Below, in pieces: positions 8,235 through 17,330 of a DNA stretch of 44,069 bases. Both the position numbers and the translations under genes were made by a program. Each line of letters opens with the position of its first letter. Positions within the stretch are counted from its first letter, which is position 1. The notes beneath the pieces were generated by a model, which saw nothing but the letters and a program-made list of their open reading frames with translations, searched no databases and was not told the DNA's origin. This DNA is from Clostridiales bacterium (lineage in GTDB: Bacteria > Bacillota_A > Clostridia > Saccharofermentanales > Saccharofermentanaceae): assembly GCA_017649745.1 (NCBI GenBank), contig JAGCGE010000143.1, positions 1 through 44,069 of the forward strand, given 5' to 3'.

Positions 8235-9390
8235 GACATTCTTCAAGTTGCTGTACAAGTATAAAGTCATCATATTGTCATACCTCCTGATCTTCGGATT
8301 TCTCATGACGATGATCGGAACACTTAACTCGGATCAGGCATCCAATATGTTCGAAGAAGCAGACTATACTATCTGCTATATCGACGAGGACAAGTCAGAC
8401 CTGAGCAAAGGTATCATTGATTACTTAAGCATGAGCAATACCGTCGCAGACGTAAGCGGTAAGTCACAAAGCTCCATCGAAGACATGATGTTCTTCAGAG
8501 TATATATGCACGAATTCAAGTTCGATAAGGGCTTTCAGAAGAACGTCCTCAGCGGCGATAAGGACGGCATCGAATATATCTCTGATCTTCCGTCAGGATC
8601 GCAGTCATATGTACTTGCAAATCAGCTGAACAACTACATCAATACATACAGAGCCTATATCATGATGGGATATGATACAAAGGAAGCAGCTGACAAGACA
8701 AAGGACGTCCTGAAAGATCATTCGGAAGTTGTCATCAATTCTGAAAAGGAAGAAACAACCGGTGAATCGAGCATGATGTTCAGCCTTAATTCGAGCATCT
8801 GGTATATCATCTTCACTGTAGTCTGCATGTCAGCAGGTGTAGTCCTTGTTAATGCAATGGAGGAGAACCTGAGCCTTAGGATAGAGGCTGGTCCTGTATC
8901 TCGAAGAAGAAGGACAGTCATCAATATCCTTGGTCTTGCAACATTTGGTTTCGCAATGTATGTGATTTTGATGATCGCAAACATCCTCGTAGGATGGGGC
9001 AGCACGACAATGCATGATTATCTGTGGGTGATCGCTATCAACAATCTCCTCGGAATGCTCACTGCATGTTCGCTCGTTGCATTCATCACTTCATTCAATG
9101 TCAACAACAAGAGCATCAATATGATCGCGATCATCGTTGGACTTGGAATGAGCTTTATCTCAGGTGCATTCGTACCTCAGTTCCTCTTGGGTGACGGCAT
9201 CCTTAAGATCGCAAGATTCTTCCCTGTATACTGGTTCGTACTCGTGAACAACATGACAAACTCACAGGGATATGAAGCGTTCGATATGACAAAGCTTCTT
9301 CAGTCTTTCGGAATGCAGTTCCTGTTCTTCCTCGTATTCTCTGTAGGTGCTGCAGCGATAAGCAAGGTAAGGACTGATATCAAGAAATGA
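8221..9390 (+). CDS. ABC-2 type permease, second subunit
   Basis: This 389-residue protein has the same fold as its neighbour: an N-terminal membrane segment (about 14-31), an outer domain to about 180, then five to six membrane segments ending near 380. The start ATG 8221 lies inside the end of the first permease gene behind a strong AAGGAGGG (8208-8215), pointing to coupled translation and a heterodimeric transporter. A hairpin follows the stop, and then the kinase gene. Confidence 0.85.
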   Translation: MHLYKTFFKLLYKYKVIILSYLLIFGFLMTMIGTLNSDQASNMFEEADYTICYIDEDKSDLSKGIIDYLSMSNTVADVSGKSQSSIEDMMFFRVYMHEFKFDKGFQKNVLSGDKDGIEYISDLPSGSQSYVLANQLNNYINTYRAYIMMGYDTKEAADKTKDVLKDHSEVVINSEKEETTGESSMMFSLNSSIWYIIFTVVCMSAGVVLVNAMEENLSLRIEAGPVSRRRRTVINILGLATFGFAMYVILMIANILVGWGSTTMHDYLWVIAINNLLGMLTACSLVAFITSFNVNNKSINMIAIIVGLGMSFISGAFVPQFLLGDGILKIARFFPVYWFVLVNNMTNSQGYEAFDMTKLLQSFGMQFLFFLVFSVGAAAISKVRTDIKK

Positions 9391-9396
9391 TAGATT

Positions 9397-9430
9397 AACG
9401 GGGCGCCGCATAAACGGCCCCCGTTGTTTT
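9397..9430 (+). terminator. GC-rich hairpin between exporter and kinase genes
   Basis: AACGGGG pairs with CCCCGTT and GCCG with CGGC, with one bulged C and loop CATAAA. The following GTTTTGTG is a short T tract. It may end part of the exporter mRNA or lower expression of the kinase and regulator relative to the transporter. Confidence 0.6.
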
Positions 9431-9446
9431 GTGTTAACATATAAAA

Positions 9447-10589
9447 ATGGCAGACAGGATAATAGACAAGATAATAATGCTGATGGCTCTTGGAGCCCTG
9501 TTCGTGGTCAGCGGACTTTCGACGACAAGAATGGTCGTAGCGATTCTTCTTGTGCTCTTTTTCGCTTTCCTTACGGAACTGTTTAAGCACGACATCTTCC
9601 TCATCATCTGCGGCGCGGTCGCCGCCGCCGGTGCGTTCATAAGTAAAGAAGCATTCGTGATATATTCTTTCCCTGTTCTTGTCTATGCATTCGCTTCCGG
9701 AAAGGACGCTTTTTCGAGAAAGAAAGAGATAACGAAAAAGGAGTGGATCATTCTCATAACTGAAGTGATCCTGACGCTGCTGATGGTCGCTCTTTCTATT
9801 ACGAATATTTCGGTTCTAATAATGTTCTTCCCGACGATCCTTCTCGGTATCAGGACTTCATATCAGACAAACAAGCAGGAGGAGCTTTCCGCGAGGCTCG
9901 ACGACGCGAGATATGATGCTATCGATACGGCCAGAAAGAGGCGCGAGGACAGGGAGAAGGAAGAAGAGAAGATCTATCTTGCTACTCTTGAGGAACGTAA
10001 CAGGATCGCGCGAGAGATACACGATAACATTGGTCATATGCTCACGAGGACTCTTGTTCAGATGGAGGCGATCAAGATCGTAAATCAGGACCCTGCTGTC
10101 GCTCCGCATCTGGATTCGGTAAGCGATACTTTAAATGATGCTATGACTGCCGTTCGAAAAAGTGTTCATGAGCTTCATAATGAGTCGATAGATCTCTCGA
10201 TCGGAATAAACGAAGTAGTTAAGACGTTGCCGCCGAAGTTTACGTACAAGGTCAACACGATGATAGAATCGGCGGTTCCAAATGACTGCAAGAATACGGT
10301 CCTTGCGATACTTAAGGAAGCAATAACGAATATCGTCAAATATTCAAACGGCGACAAGGTTAAGGTTGAATTTATAGAGAACACGACGTTCTGGAGACTT
10401 CTTATCGAAGATAACGGAAAGAACAAGGACTTTACATTTGATCCGTATTCAAATAACGGAGGTATCGGTCTTTCGAACATCGCATCAAGGTGTGAGGAGA
10501 TCGGAGGCAGAGCCAATATATCTGCCGATCACACGGGATTTCGAGTTAGGGTTACGATCCCGAGAGTAAGCCAGGAGGAATGCAAATGA
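9447..10589 (+). CDS. Sensor histidine kinase, DesK/LnrJ (HisKA_3) type
   Basis: This is a 380-residue membrane kinase. The first 135 residues hold about five hydrophobic segments with no sizeable outer domain, so it probably senses within the membrane, as DesK and LnrJ do. A charged coiled-coil (about 140-182) leads into the HisKA_3 motif ERNRIAREIHDNIGH with H192. The ATPase part shows EAITNIVKYS, IEDNGKN and NNGGIGLSNI. ATG 9447 has no visible Shine-Dalgarno sequence; it sits only 17 bases after the preceding hairpin. Later starts would cut into the first membrane segment. It overlaps the regulator gene in an ATGA. Confidence 0.88.
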   Translation: MADRIIDKIIMLMALGALFVVSGLSTTRMVVAILLVLFFAFLTELFKHDIFLIICGAVAAAGAFISKEAFVIYSFPVLVYAFASGKDAFSRKKEITKKEWIILITEVILTLLMVALSITNISVLIMFFPTILLGIRTSYQTNKQEELSARLDDARYDAIDTARKRREDREKEEEKIYLATLEERNRIAREIHDNIGHMLTRTLVQMEAIKIVNQDPAVAPHLDSVSDTLNDAMTAVRKSVHELHNESIDLSIGINEVVKTLPPKFTYKVNTMIESAVPNDCKNTVLAILKEAITNIVKYSNGDKVKVEFIENTTFWRLLIEDNGKNKDFTFDPYSNNGGIGLSNIASRCEEIGGRANISADHTGFRVRVTIPRVSQEECK

Positions 10590-11221
10590 AAGTAATAATC
10601 GTTGATGACGATCCATTGGTATCGATGTCGCTTAAGATCATACTTGAGGCAGATAATTCAGGAGACAAGATCGAGGTTGCCGAGACAGGAACTTCAGGAA
10701 AACAGGCAGTGGAACTTTTCGAGAAGATAAAGCCTGATGTTATCTTGATGGATATCAGGATGGAAGACATAAACGGTCTTGAAGCAGGTGAGAAGATCAT
10801 CAGTTCTCATCCTGATGCGAAGATACTTCTCCTTACGACTTTCCTCGATGACGAATACATAAACAAAGCGCTTAAGCTTGGCGTTAAAGGTTATGTCTTA
10901 AAGCAGGACTGCAAGGGCCTGCCGTCGACTGTAAGAGCGATATATGAAGGTCAGACTGTGTTCGGAGGCAAGGTCGTCGAGAAGCTTCCTGACATCATGA
11001 ACAGGAAAGAGAAGTTCGACTACGAAGCTCACGGCATAACCGAGAGAGAAAAAGAGATGATAGAACTCGTTGCATCGGGACTTTCCAACAAAGAGATAGC
11101 AGAGAAGATGTTCTTAAGCGAAGGTACTGTCAGGAACATTATGAGTTCTGTATTGGATAAGCTCGGTCTCCGCGACAGGACTCAGCTGGCTTGTTTCTAT
11201 TACCAGGAGATAAGGCCGTAA
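10586..11221 (+). CDS. NarL/LuxR-family response regulator
   Basis: This is a 211-residue regulator and partner of the preceding kinase. The receiver has D7-D9, phosphoacceptor D56 (ILMDIRM), a TT pair in LLTTF and K in GYVLKQ. The C-terminal LuxR-type helix-turn-helix runs through ITEREKEMIELVASG, SNKEIAEKMFLSEGTVRNI and LDKLGLRDRTQL. An ATG two codons earlier (10580) sits one base from AGGAGG, so ATG 10586, seven bases away and overlapping the kinase stop as ATGA, is preferred. It probably controls the exporter genes, perhaps through the repeats at 6051-6085. Confidence 0.9.
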   Translation: MKVIIVDDDPLVSMSLKIILEADNSGDKIEVAETGTSGKQAVELFEKIKPDVILMDIRMEDINGLEAGEKIISSHPDAKILLLTTFLDDEYINKALKLGVKGYVLKQDCKGLPSTVRAIYEGQTVFGGKVVEKLPDIMNRKEKFDYEAHGITEREKEMIELVASGLSNKEIAEKMFLSEGTVRNIMSSVLDKLGLRDRTQLACFYYQEIRP

Positions 11222-11246
11222 GATAGAAAAAGGGGCTCTCTTGTAT

Positions 11247-11293
11247 TATAATATTTTAGCCTCGTGCTTTAATTCGCACCAGATAATGAGGCA
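11247..11293 (+). promoter_or_regulatory. Promoter and 5' hairpin before yfhO-like gene
   Basis: A consensus TATAAT (11247-11252) stands before a hairpin at the predicted mRNA 5' end, in which GCCTC pairs with GAGGC and an inner GTGC pairs with GCAC. The -35 is poor. The RBS AGGAGAG follows before ATG 11309. Confidence 0.45.
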
Positions 11294-11308
11294 CTTTAGG
11301 AGAGTTTT

Positions 11309-14146
11309 ATGAAGGAAGTTGCAAGTCTTAAGGTGAAGGATTCGCCTAAGCCTAAGATCAAGAAACAGGATAATCAGCTTGATAACAGGATCGTTTTTCC
11401 TATCTTCACGTTCTTTATCACTTTTGCTTTATTGCTCATAAGTATCGCTTATAACAATATTGCTCCGATAGGTAGATACACGATGCTCTTGAGCGATCTG
11501 AAATCTCAGTTTGCTCCTAACCTTATAAGATTCAAGCATCATTTCGAATTGCTTGACTTTAAGGATATCCTCTCGTCTTTTTCCTATGATAAGACTTTGA
11601 CTCTCGGAAAGAATTTCATGTCCACATTCGGATATTACATGGGAAGTCCGCTGAACATCATCGTATTGTTCTTCCCTGAGAGCATGATCGGAACAGCAAT
11701 AATGGTCTTGTGCTCATTAAGACTTTCGCTCGGATCATCATTCCTTTGCATGTTCCTTCAGAAGCGAGCAACCAACAAGGACAGTAAGCTCCTGATCGCT
11801 ATTTCAACAACATATGCATTCACGTCATTTGCAGTTATCTTCCTTTTCTCGATCATCTGGTTTGACGGATACATGCTCCTTCCGCTCCTTCTTTTCTTTA
11901 TCGAGCGCTTCCTCGAAAAGAATAAGAAACTCGGTATCGCAGTAACTCTTTTTATTCTCTTCATCTCTAACTTCTACACGTCATACATGGTAGGCGTATT
12001 CAGCTTTTTCTATATCGTTGCAAGGGTCATCTACAAGAACAAGGTTGAAGAGAACATGGACGTAAAGACTGCCGTAATCAAGGTCGTCAAGTTCGTTCTC
12101 GTTGCAATATGCACCATCTTTACAGTAGGCGCGATCCTTATACCTGTTGGTCTTGATGTAGTTTCCAACAGAGACGTTCTTATCAACAAATCCGAGAATT
12201 CGATGGTTCAGTTCAAGGGCATCGATTTCCTTGAGCAGATCTTCTTCGGAAATGTCGGTGAGTTTAATGTATTGATCGGTAATCTTCCGATAATCTTCAT
12301 CAGCCTTATCGTCACACTTCTTATCACGATATTCTTCGTGAGCAAGACCTTCTCGAAAAAGGTAAAGATCTTCTACGGAACGATCCTCGTTCTCATGCTT
12401 GCATCTTTCTGGTTTGCTCCATTGGATATGGCATGGCAGGCATTCGACAGACCAAACTGGTTCTGGCACAGATATTCATTTACGTTCATGATGGTATTCT
12501 ACGTTATTGCCGTAATTGCCATCGAGAAGATAAAAGAAGTCACAAACAAGGAGATCTTAAAATCCTATCTGTTCCTTCTTGCACTTCTTTTCGTTACTCA
12601 GAGTTTCGGTAAGATCGCTGATAAAGGAATGTACTTTATCGTCAACGTTCTTCTTCTTACAGGATATGCACTTCTCTTCGCAGCGATGAAGAGAGAGAAA
12701 TGGCCGGAGCAGCTTAAGAACATGCAAACTCTGTCAGTTAAGATCCTCGTCCTTCTTCTCGTTTTCGAGACGGCAGGAATGGGTCCTAGAAGTTCTGACG
12801 GAATGTCTTCTTATGCGAGTGGAATTACTGCTTCCGAATACTCAGGTCAGATCGATTCCTTGATCGCGGTAAACAATACGATAGCACCATACAACAAAGG
12901 ACAGAGATCTTCGTTCGAAGCTTTTTCGGAGAAGGCAAATGAAGTCCATATCAATGAGTCATACGAAGCAGAGACTATTATCGGTCTTAACGGTGTAAGT
13001 TCATTCGATTCCAGCTGTAACAGAAAGCTCATGAGATTCTATAAGCAGCTCGGATATGTAACGAACTTTAACTATGCTGCAAGTGACAGATGTTATGCGG
13101 CTAAGCCTACTGACTCATTCTTCTCTGTAGGAACATTCATCACTACCGGAGATTACACGGGTGCTAAGCAGATAACGGCTAATAATGACGACACTACTTA
13201 TGTCGGATATGCATATGATTCTGTATTGCCGATCGGTTTTGCAGTAGACAGTAAGGCAAATGATTTCGACTTCTTCAGTCTCGAGAGCCTTACAGAGAAC
13301 AAGGATTATTTCGGTTTCCAGAATGACTGGTACAAGTCGATATTCCCTAATGAATTCGAGAACGATGTTTACACAGGAATTCATGTGATCACTGATGATG
13401 AGATGACAGTCTATAACGGAACTAAGGTTCCGTTTGATCAGATCGGATGGACTCGTTCGGGCAGCTTCAATAATGAAGATCCGATGGGAAATGAGTCACC
13501 TAAGTTCGATGTTCAGGAGAGAAACACGTATTTCAGGATGAGCGAATCTGCACCGCTTGCTATTACTGTAAACTACAAGGCTCCTAAGTCCGGTGAACAG
13601 TATCTGTGTATCGCTGTATCTTCTCTCCAGAGCTCATGTCAGGTATTTATCAACGAGAAGCAATATGCAGATATCTACCCGAGCTCATATTTCTCGAATA
13701 TCCTGAGACTTGGATATTACGAAGAGGGTGAGGAAGTAAGCTTCGCTCTCCAGACAACAGACAAGAGTTTCTCTTACCTTGATATGTTCACGGCTTGTCT
13801 TGATGACGAAGCATTCGATTCACAGTTTGCCAAGATCGATCAGAGCAAGGTCGTAATGAATGAGACCAGTAATGGTTCTTACTCATTTACAACAAACCTT
13901 GATGAGGGCGAGATGCTCCTTACAACAATCCCATACGAAAAGGGATGGACATGTTACGTTGACGGCAAGGAAACAGCTATTACAGCTTATCAGGATGCTC
14001 TGATATCAGTTGATGTCGGACCAGGCACTCATACAGTCGAATTAAGATTCGTCGCTCCGGGTCTCAAAGCCGGAATCGCACTTAGTGGTGTAGGTGTCGT
14101 ATCCTGGATTGTTTTCGCGATCTTTGACAGAAAAAAGAAGAAATGA
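11309..14146 (+). CDS. YfhO-family polytopic membrane protein
   Basis: This 945-residue protein fits the YfhO family (large membrane proteins, GT-C-like in outline). After a charged cytoplasmic start, a segment at about 27-47 is followed by SDLKSQFAPN, typical of the first outer loop, and about a dozen membrane segments up to residue 490. Residues of about 495-915 form a soluble outer domain, followed by a last membrane segment and RKKKK end. In Bacillus, YfhO takes part in glycosylation of lipoteichoic acid. The following phosphoglucomutase and the nucleotidyltransferase further on would fit supply of sugar donors. The polymer it acts on here is not known. Confidence 0.85.
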   Translation: MKEVASLKVKDSPKPKIKKQDNQLDNRIVFPIFTFFITFALLLISIAYNNIAPIGRYTMLLSDLKSQFAPNLIRFKHHFELLDFKDILSSFSYDKTLTLGKNFMSTFGYYMGSPLNIIVLFFPESMIGTAIMVLCSLRLSLGSSFLCMFLQKRATNKDSKLLIAISTTYAFTSFAVIFLFSIIWFDGYMLLPLLLFFIERFLEKNKKLGIAVTLFILFISNFYTSYMVGVFSFFYIVARVIYKNKVEENMDVKTAVIKVVKFVLVAICTIFTVGAILIPVGLDVVSNRDVLINKSENSMVQFKGIDFLEQIFFGNVGEFNVLIGNLPIIFISLIVTLLITIFFVSKTFSKKVKIFYGTILVLMLASFWFAPLDMAWQAFDRPNWFWHRYSFTFMMVFYVIAVIAIEKIKEVTNKEILKSYLFLLALLFVTQSFGKIADKGMYFIVNVLLLTGYALLFAAMKREKWPEQLKNMQTLSVKILVLLLVFETAGMGPRSSDGMSSYASGITASEYSGQIDSLIAVNNTIAPYNKGQRSSFEAFSEKANEVHINESYEAETIIGLNGVSSFDSSCNRKLMRFYKQLGYVTNFNYAASDRCYAAKPTDSFFSVGTFITTGDYTGAKQITANNDDTTYVGYAYDSVLPIGFAVDSKANDFDFFSLESLTENKDYFGFQNDWYKSIFPNEFENDVYTGIHVITDDEMTVYNGTKVPFDQIGWTRSGSFNNEDPMGNESPKFDVQERNTYFRMSESAPLAITVNYKAPKSGEQYLCIAVSSLQSSCQVFINEKQYADIYPSSYFSNILRLGYYEEGEEVSFALQTTDKSFSYLDMFTACLDDEAFDSQFAKIDQSKVVMNETSNGSYSFTTNLDEGEMLLTTIPYEKGWTCYVDGKETAITAYQDALISVDVGPGTHTVELRFVAPGLKAGIALSGVGVVSWIVFAIFDRKKKK

Positions 14147-14154
14147 TGAAACTG

Positions 14155-14163
14155 TGCTATAGT
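14155..14163 (+). promoter_or_regulatory. Extended -10 promoter for phosphoglucomutase
   Basis: TGCTATAGT is an extended -10 element in the 47-base gap before pgcA; no good -35 is seen. GGAGGT follows eight bases before the start codon. Confidence 0.4.
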
Positions 14164-14193
14164 GATACTAATTATTTATGGAGGTAATTTACA

Positions 14194-15978
14194 ATGAATT
14201 ATCGTGAAATCTATGAATTGTGGAGCACCGATCCTTTTTTCAATGAGGATACCAGAAACGAACTTCTTGCCATAAAGGGCGATGACAAGGAGATCGAAGA
14301 GAGATTCTACAGAGATCTCGAGTTCGGTACAGGCGGACTTAGAGGTGTTCTCGGTGCAGGAACTAACAGGATGAACATCTACACTGTTGCAAAGGCTTCC
14401 GCTGGTCTTGCGAAGTACATTGTTGCTAACGGTGAAGAGGCTATGAAGAAGGGTGTTGCTGTATCATTCGATTCCAGACACTTCTCTCCTGAATTTGCTA
14501 AGGTAACAGCATCCGTTCTTGCTGCTTATGGCGTTAAGGTTTATCTCTCAGATGAACTTCGTCCGGTTCCAATGCTTTCTTACTCAGTAAGATATTTCAA
14601 GGCATTCGCAGGTGTTATGGTAACAGCTTCCCATAACCCTCCTAAATACAACGGATATAAGGTATACGGAGAAGACGGCGGACAGGTTCCACCTGAGGCT
14701 GCTTCCGAGATCCTTAAGAATATTGAGAGCTTCTCTGATATCAGAACTATCAAGATGATCTCTTACGATGAAGCTCTTGCAACAGGTCTTATCGAGATCT
14801 TCGGCGAGAAGGTTGATATCGATTACACAAAGATGCTCACAGAGCTCGTTATCGATAAGGATGCTATCGCTCGTCAGTCTGACATGAACATCGTTTATAC
14901 TCCTTTGCACGGTTCAGGTAATAAGCCTGTAAGACGTATCCTTCAGGAAGTTGGATTTAAGAATATCCACATCGTTGAAGAGCAGGAGAAGCCTGACGGA
15001 GCATTCCCTACAGTTAAGACTCCAAACCCTGAAGATCCTAATGCTCTTGCAATGGGTATCGAGCTTGCTAAGAAGACAGATTCTTCTATCGTTGTAGGTA
15101 CTGACCCAGACTCCGATCGTGTTGGTATTGCTTGTAAGGTTGTAGAGAACGGCGAAGTTAAGTATAAGCCTTTCACAGGTAACCAGGTCGGCATCATGCT
15201 CCTTGATTACATCCTTAATTCCAAGAAAGAAGCAGGCACACTTCCTGCTGATTCATTCGCAGTAACGACTATCGTTTCCACTAAGCTTGCTGGTCCTATC
15301 TGTAAGTACTATGGTGTAGAGCTTCAGGAAGTTCTCACAGGATTTAAGTTCATCGGTGAGCGTATCAAGATCTTCGATGAGTTCGGTGACAAGCACTTCC
15401 AGTTCGGATTCGAGGAGAGCTATGGTTATCTCTCAGGTCTTAACGTAAGAGATAAGGATGCTGTAGTTGCTGCAATGCTCATCTGTGGAATGGCAGCTCA
15501 GTCACTTGACAGAGGCGAGACATTGTTCGACAGACTCGACAGGATCTACGAGAAGTTTGGTTACGGTTTCGAGGAAGCAGTAAGCTTCACACTCGAGGGT
15601 AAGGAAGGATCTGAGAAGATCTCCGGAGCTATGGCTTCTATGAGAGCTGAACTCGAGGCTTGCAAGAATCTTGAAGAAGCTAAGAAGCTTGTTGGCGGAC
15701 CAGAGGTCAAGGCTGTTCGTGACTACTCCAAGTCAGTTCGTTACATCTTCACAGAAGACGGAGTTAAGACAGAGCCTATCGATCTTGTTAAGTCCAACGT
15801 TCTTCTCTATGAGCTCGGTGGCGACAAGGGTCTCGACTGGGCATGCGCTCGTCCATCAGGAACAGAGCCTAAGCTCAAGATCTACTTCGGTACATATCAT
15901 TCTTCAAAGGAGCAGGCACTCGATCGTCTTGCAGAAGTTAAGAAGGAAATGTCCGACTTTGTTCAGGCTAAGCTCTGA
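14194..15978 (+). CDS. pgcA: Phosphoglucomutase / phosphomannomutase (alpha-D-phosphohexomutase family)
   Basis: This 594-residue cytoplasmic enzyme interconverts hexose 6- and 1-phosphates and supplies sugar-1-phosphate for wall and teichoic-acid glycans. The four family signatures are seen: FGTGGLRG near the N-terminus, the active-site VTASHNPP with phospho-Ser146, the metal loop GTDPDSDRVG, the sugar loop GFEESYGYL, and the phosphate-binding RPSGTEPKLKIY near the end. The length matches the Bacillus PgcA/YhxB group. ATG 14194 follows a strong GGAGGT. Its stop shares a base with the next start. PgcA is the likely symbol from length and type; sugar preference (glucose or mannose) cannot be read from sequence. 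Confidence 0.9.
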   Translation: MNYREIYELWSTDPFFNEDTRNELLAIKGDDKEIEERFYRDLEFGTGGLRGVLGAGTNRMNIYTVAKASAGLAKYIVANGEEAMKKGVAVSFDSRHFSPEFAKVTASVLAAYGVKVYLSDELRPVPMLSYSVRYFKAFAGVMVTASHNPPKYNGYKVYGEDGGQVPPEAASEILKNIESFSDIRTIKMISYDEALATGLIEIFGEKVDIDYTKMLTELVIDKDAIARQSDMNIVYTPLHGSGNKPVRRILQEVGFKNIHIVEEQEKPDGAFPTVKTPNPEDPNALAMGIELAKKTDSSIVVGTDPDSDRVGIACKVVENGEVKYKPFTGNQVGIMLLDYILNSKKEAGTLPADSFAVTTIVSTKLAGPICKYYGVELQEVLTGFKFIGERIKIFDEFGDKHFQFGFEESYGYLSGLNVRDKDAVVAAMLICGMAAQSLDRGETLFDRLDRIYEKFGYGFEEAVSFTLEGKEGSEKISGAMASMRAELEACKNLEEAKKLVGGPEVKAVRDYSKSVRYIFTEDGVKTEPIDLVKSNVLLYELGGDKGLDWACARPSGTEPKLKIYFGTYHSSKEQALDRLAEVKKEMSDFVQAKL

Positions 15979-16556
15979 TGTATAAAGTAACATTCAATAA
16001 CAAAGAAATAACTATAGAAACCGATGTCTCTCTGTTCTCTCCTAAGGAGGCGGACAGAGGGACGCTTTCTATGTTAAGGCATGTTGAATTTACGCCGGAA
16101 CATAAGGTTCTCGACCTCGGCTGCGGAACAGGGATCGTGTCTCTTGCTGCATGCTGTTTCGGTGTGGATCCTCATAATATCGTGATGACAGATATCGATC
16201 CGAAGGCATCTTCTGTCTCTGCCGAAAACATGAAGCGCAACGGATTTGACGGCGCAGTCGTCGTTACAGGTGACGGGCTTACGAATGTGCCGGGAAGTGA
16301 GTTCGACCTCATACTTTCCAATCCTCCGTATCACACGGACTTTAAGGTTGCGAAGAACTTCATCGAGAAGGGCTTTAACAGGCTTAAGGTCGGAGGGAAG
16401 ATGTACATGGTCACGAAGCGAAAAGACTGGTACAAGAATAAGCTGATTTCCATCTTTGGTGGAGTGAAGATATATGAAGAAGACGGTTACTTTGTTTTCG
16501 AAGCGCAGAAGCGAACGATGTCGTATTCTTCCAAGAAACCCCGCAAAGGTGTATAA
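15978..16556 (+). CDS. Class I SAM-dependent methyltransferase (RsmC/MTS-like)
   Basis: This 192-residue protein has a Rossmann methyltransferase core: motif I VLDLGCGTGIVSL, the acidic TDIDPKA for the ribose of S-adenosylmethionine, and the catalytic SNPPYH typical of N-methyltransferases acting on a base amino group. It resembles the short YbxB/RsmC-like group that methylates 16S rRNA guanine, but lacks the extra N-terminal domain of RsmC. The ATG overlaps the pgcA stop (TGATG). The exact substrate is not determined. Confidence 0.8.
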   Translation: MYKVTFNNKEITIETDVSLFSPKEADRGTLSMLRHVEFTPEHKVLDLGCGTGIVSLAACCFGVDPHNIVMTDIDPKASSVSAENMKRNGFDGAVVVTGDGLTNVPGSEFDLILSNPPYHTDFKVAKNFIEKGFNRLKVGGKMYMVTKRKDWYKNKLISIFGGVKIYEEDGYFVFEAQKRTMSYSSKKPRKGV

Positions 16557-16586
16557 TCAAACAATCTTAACAGTTGGAGAATATAA

Positions 16587-17330
16587 ATGAAGGTATTATT
16601 ATTGAACGCAGGTTATGCTACGAGGCTGTATCCTCTTACAGAGAATATGCCTAAGTCACTCCTTCCTCTCGGGAAGAGATGTATCATCGACTACATTATG
16701 GATTCCATTGATGAATTGAATGATGTCAGTGAGGTAATACTCATCAGTAATTCCAAATTTGCTAAGCAGTTTAGCGATTGGGCAGCTTCGCTCGACAGAA
16801 CGGGTAAGGCTCCGATCAGTGTGCTCGATGACGGCACTGATTCACCTGACAATATGAGAGGTGCGATCGGCGACATCAAGTTTGCGATCGAAGAGAAGAA
16901 GATAGATGAAGATGTCTGCATAATGGCCGGCGATAATATCTTTACATATGATATCAATGAAATGTACAAGTTCTTCAGAGAGAAGGACAGCGATACATTA
17001 GTTGCGATCCATGTTCCTGAGAAGCATCAGCTTCAGAAGCTTGCAGTCGCTATCCTTGATGACGAAGGCAAGATCCTTGATATGGCTGAGAAGCCTAAGG
17101 AGCCTAAGAGCAACTGGGGTATCTATGCTACATATTTCTACAAGCGTGAAACAATAAAACTTATCGACACATATCTCGAGGAAGGTAATTCACCTGACGC
17201 ACCTGGTAATTTCCCGTCATGGCTTTACAAGCGTCAGCCTGTCTATGCATACAAGGCTCAGGGTGATTGTATCGACATCGGTACGCTCGAGAACTATGAG
17301 AAGACAAAGAAGGATTACGAGAATAAGTAA
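16587..17330 (+). CDS. Sugar-phosphate nucleotidyltransferase
   Basis: This 247-residue protein belongs to the glucose-1-phosphate nucleotidylyltransferase family (NTP + sugar-1-phosphate to NDP-sugar). The N-terminal LNAGYATRLYPLTENMPKSL is the nucleotide-binding signature, with Ala-Thr where many have Gly-Thr. AGDNIF holds the metal-binding Asp, and EKPKEP and GIYATYFY line the sugar site. ATG 16587 follows TTGGAGAA. It shares a base with the start of the next gene. With pgcA upstream it could make the activated sugar used on the cell surface; the nucleotide and sugar are not known. Confidence 0.85.
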   Translation: MKVLLLNAGYATRLYPLTENMPKSLLPLGKRCIIDYIMDSIDELNDVSEVILISNSKFAKQFSDWAASLDRTGKAPISVLDDGTDSPDNMRGAIGDIKFAIEEKKIDEDVCIMAGDNIFTYDINEMYKFFREKDSDTLVAIHVPEKHQLQKLAVAILDDEGKILDMAEKPKEPKSNWGIYATYFYKRETIKLIDTYLEEGNSPDAPGNFPSWLYKRQPVYAYKAQGDCIDIGTLENYEKTKKDYENK

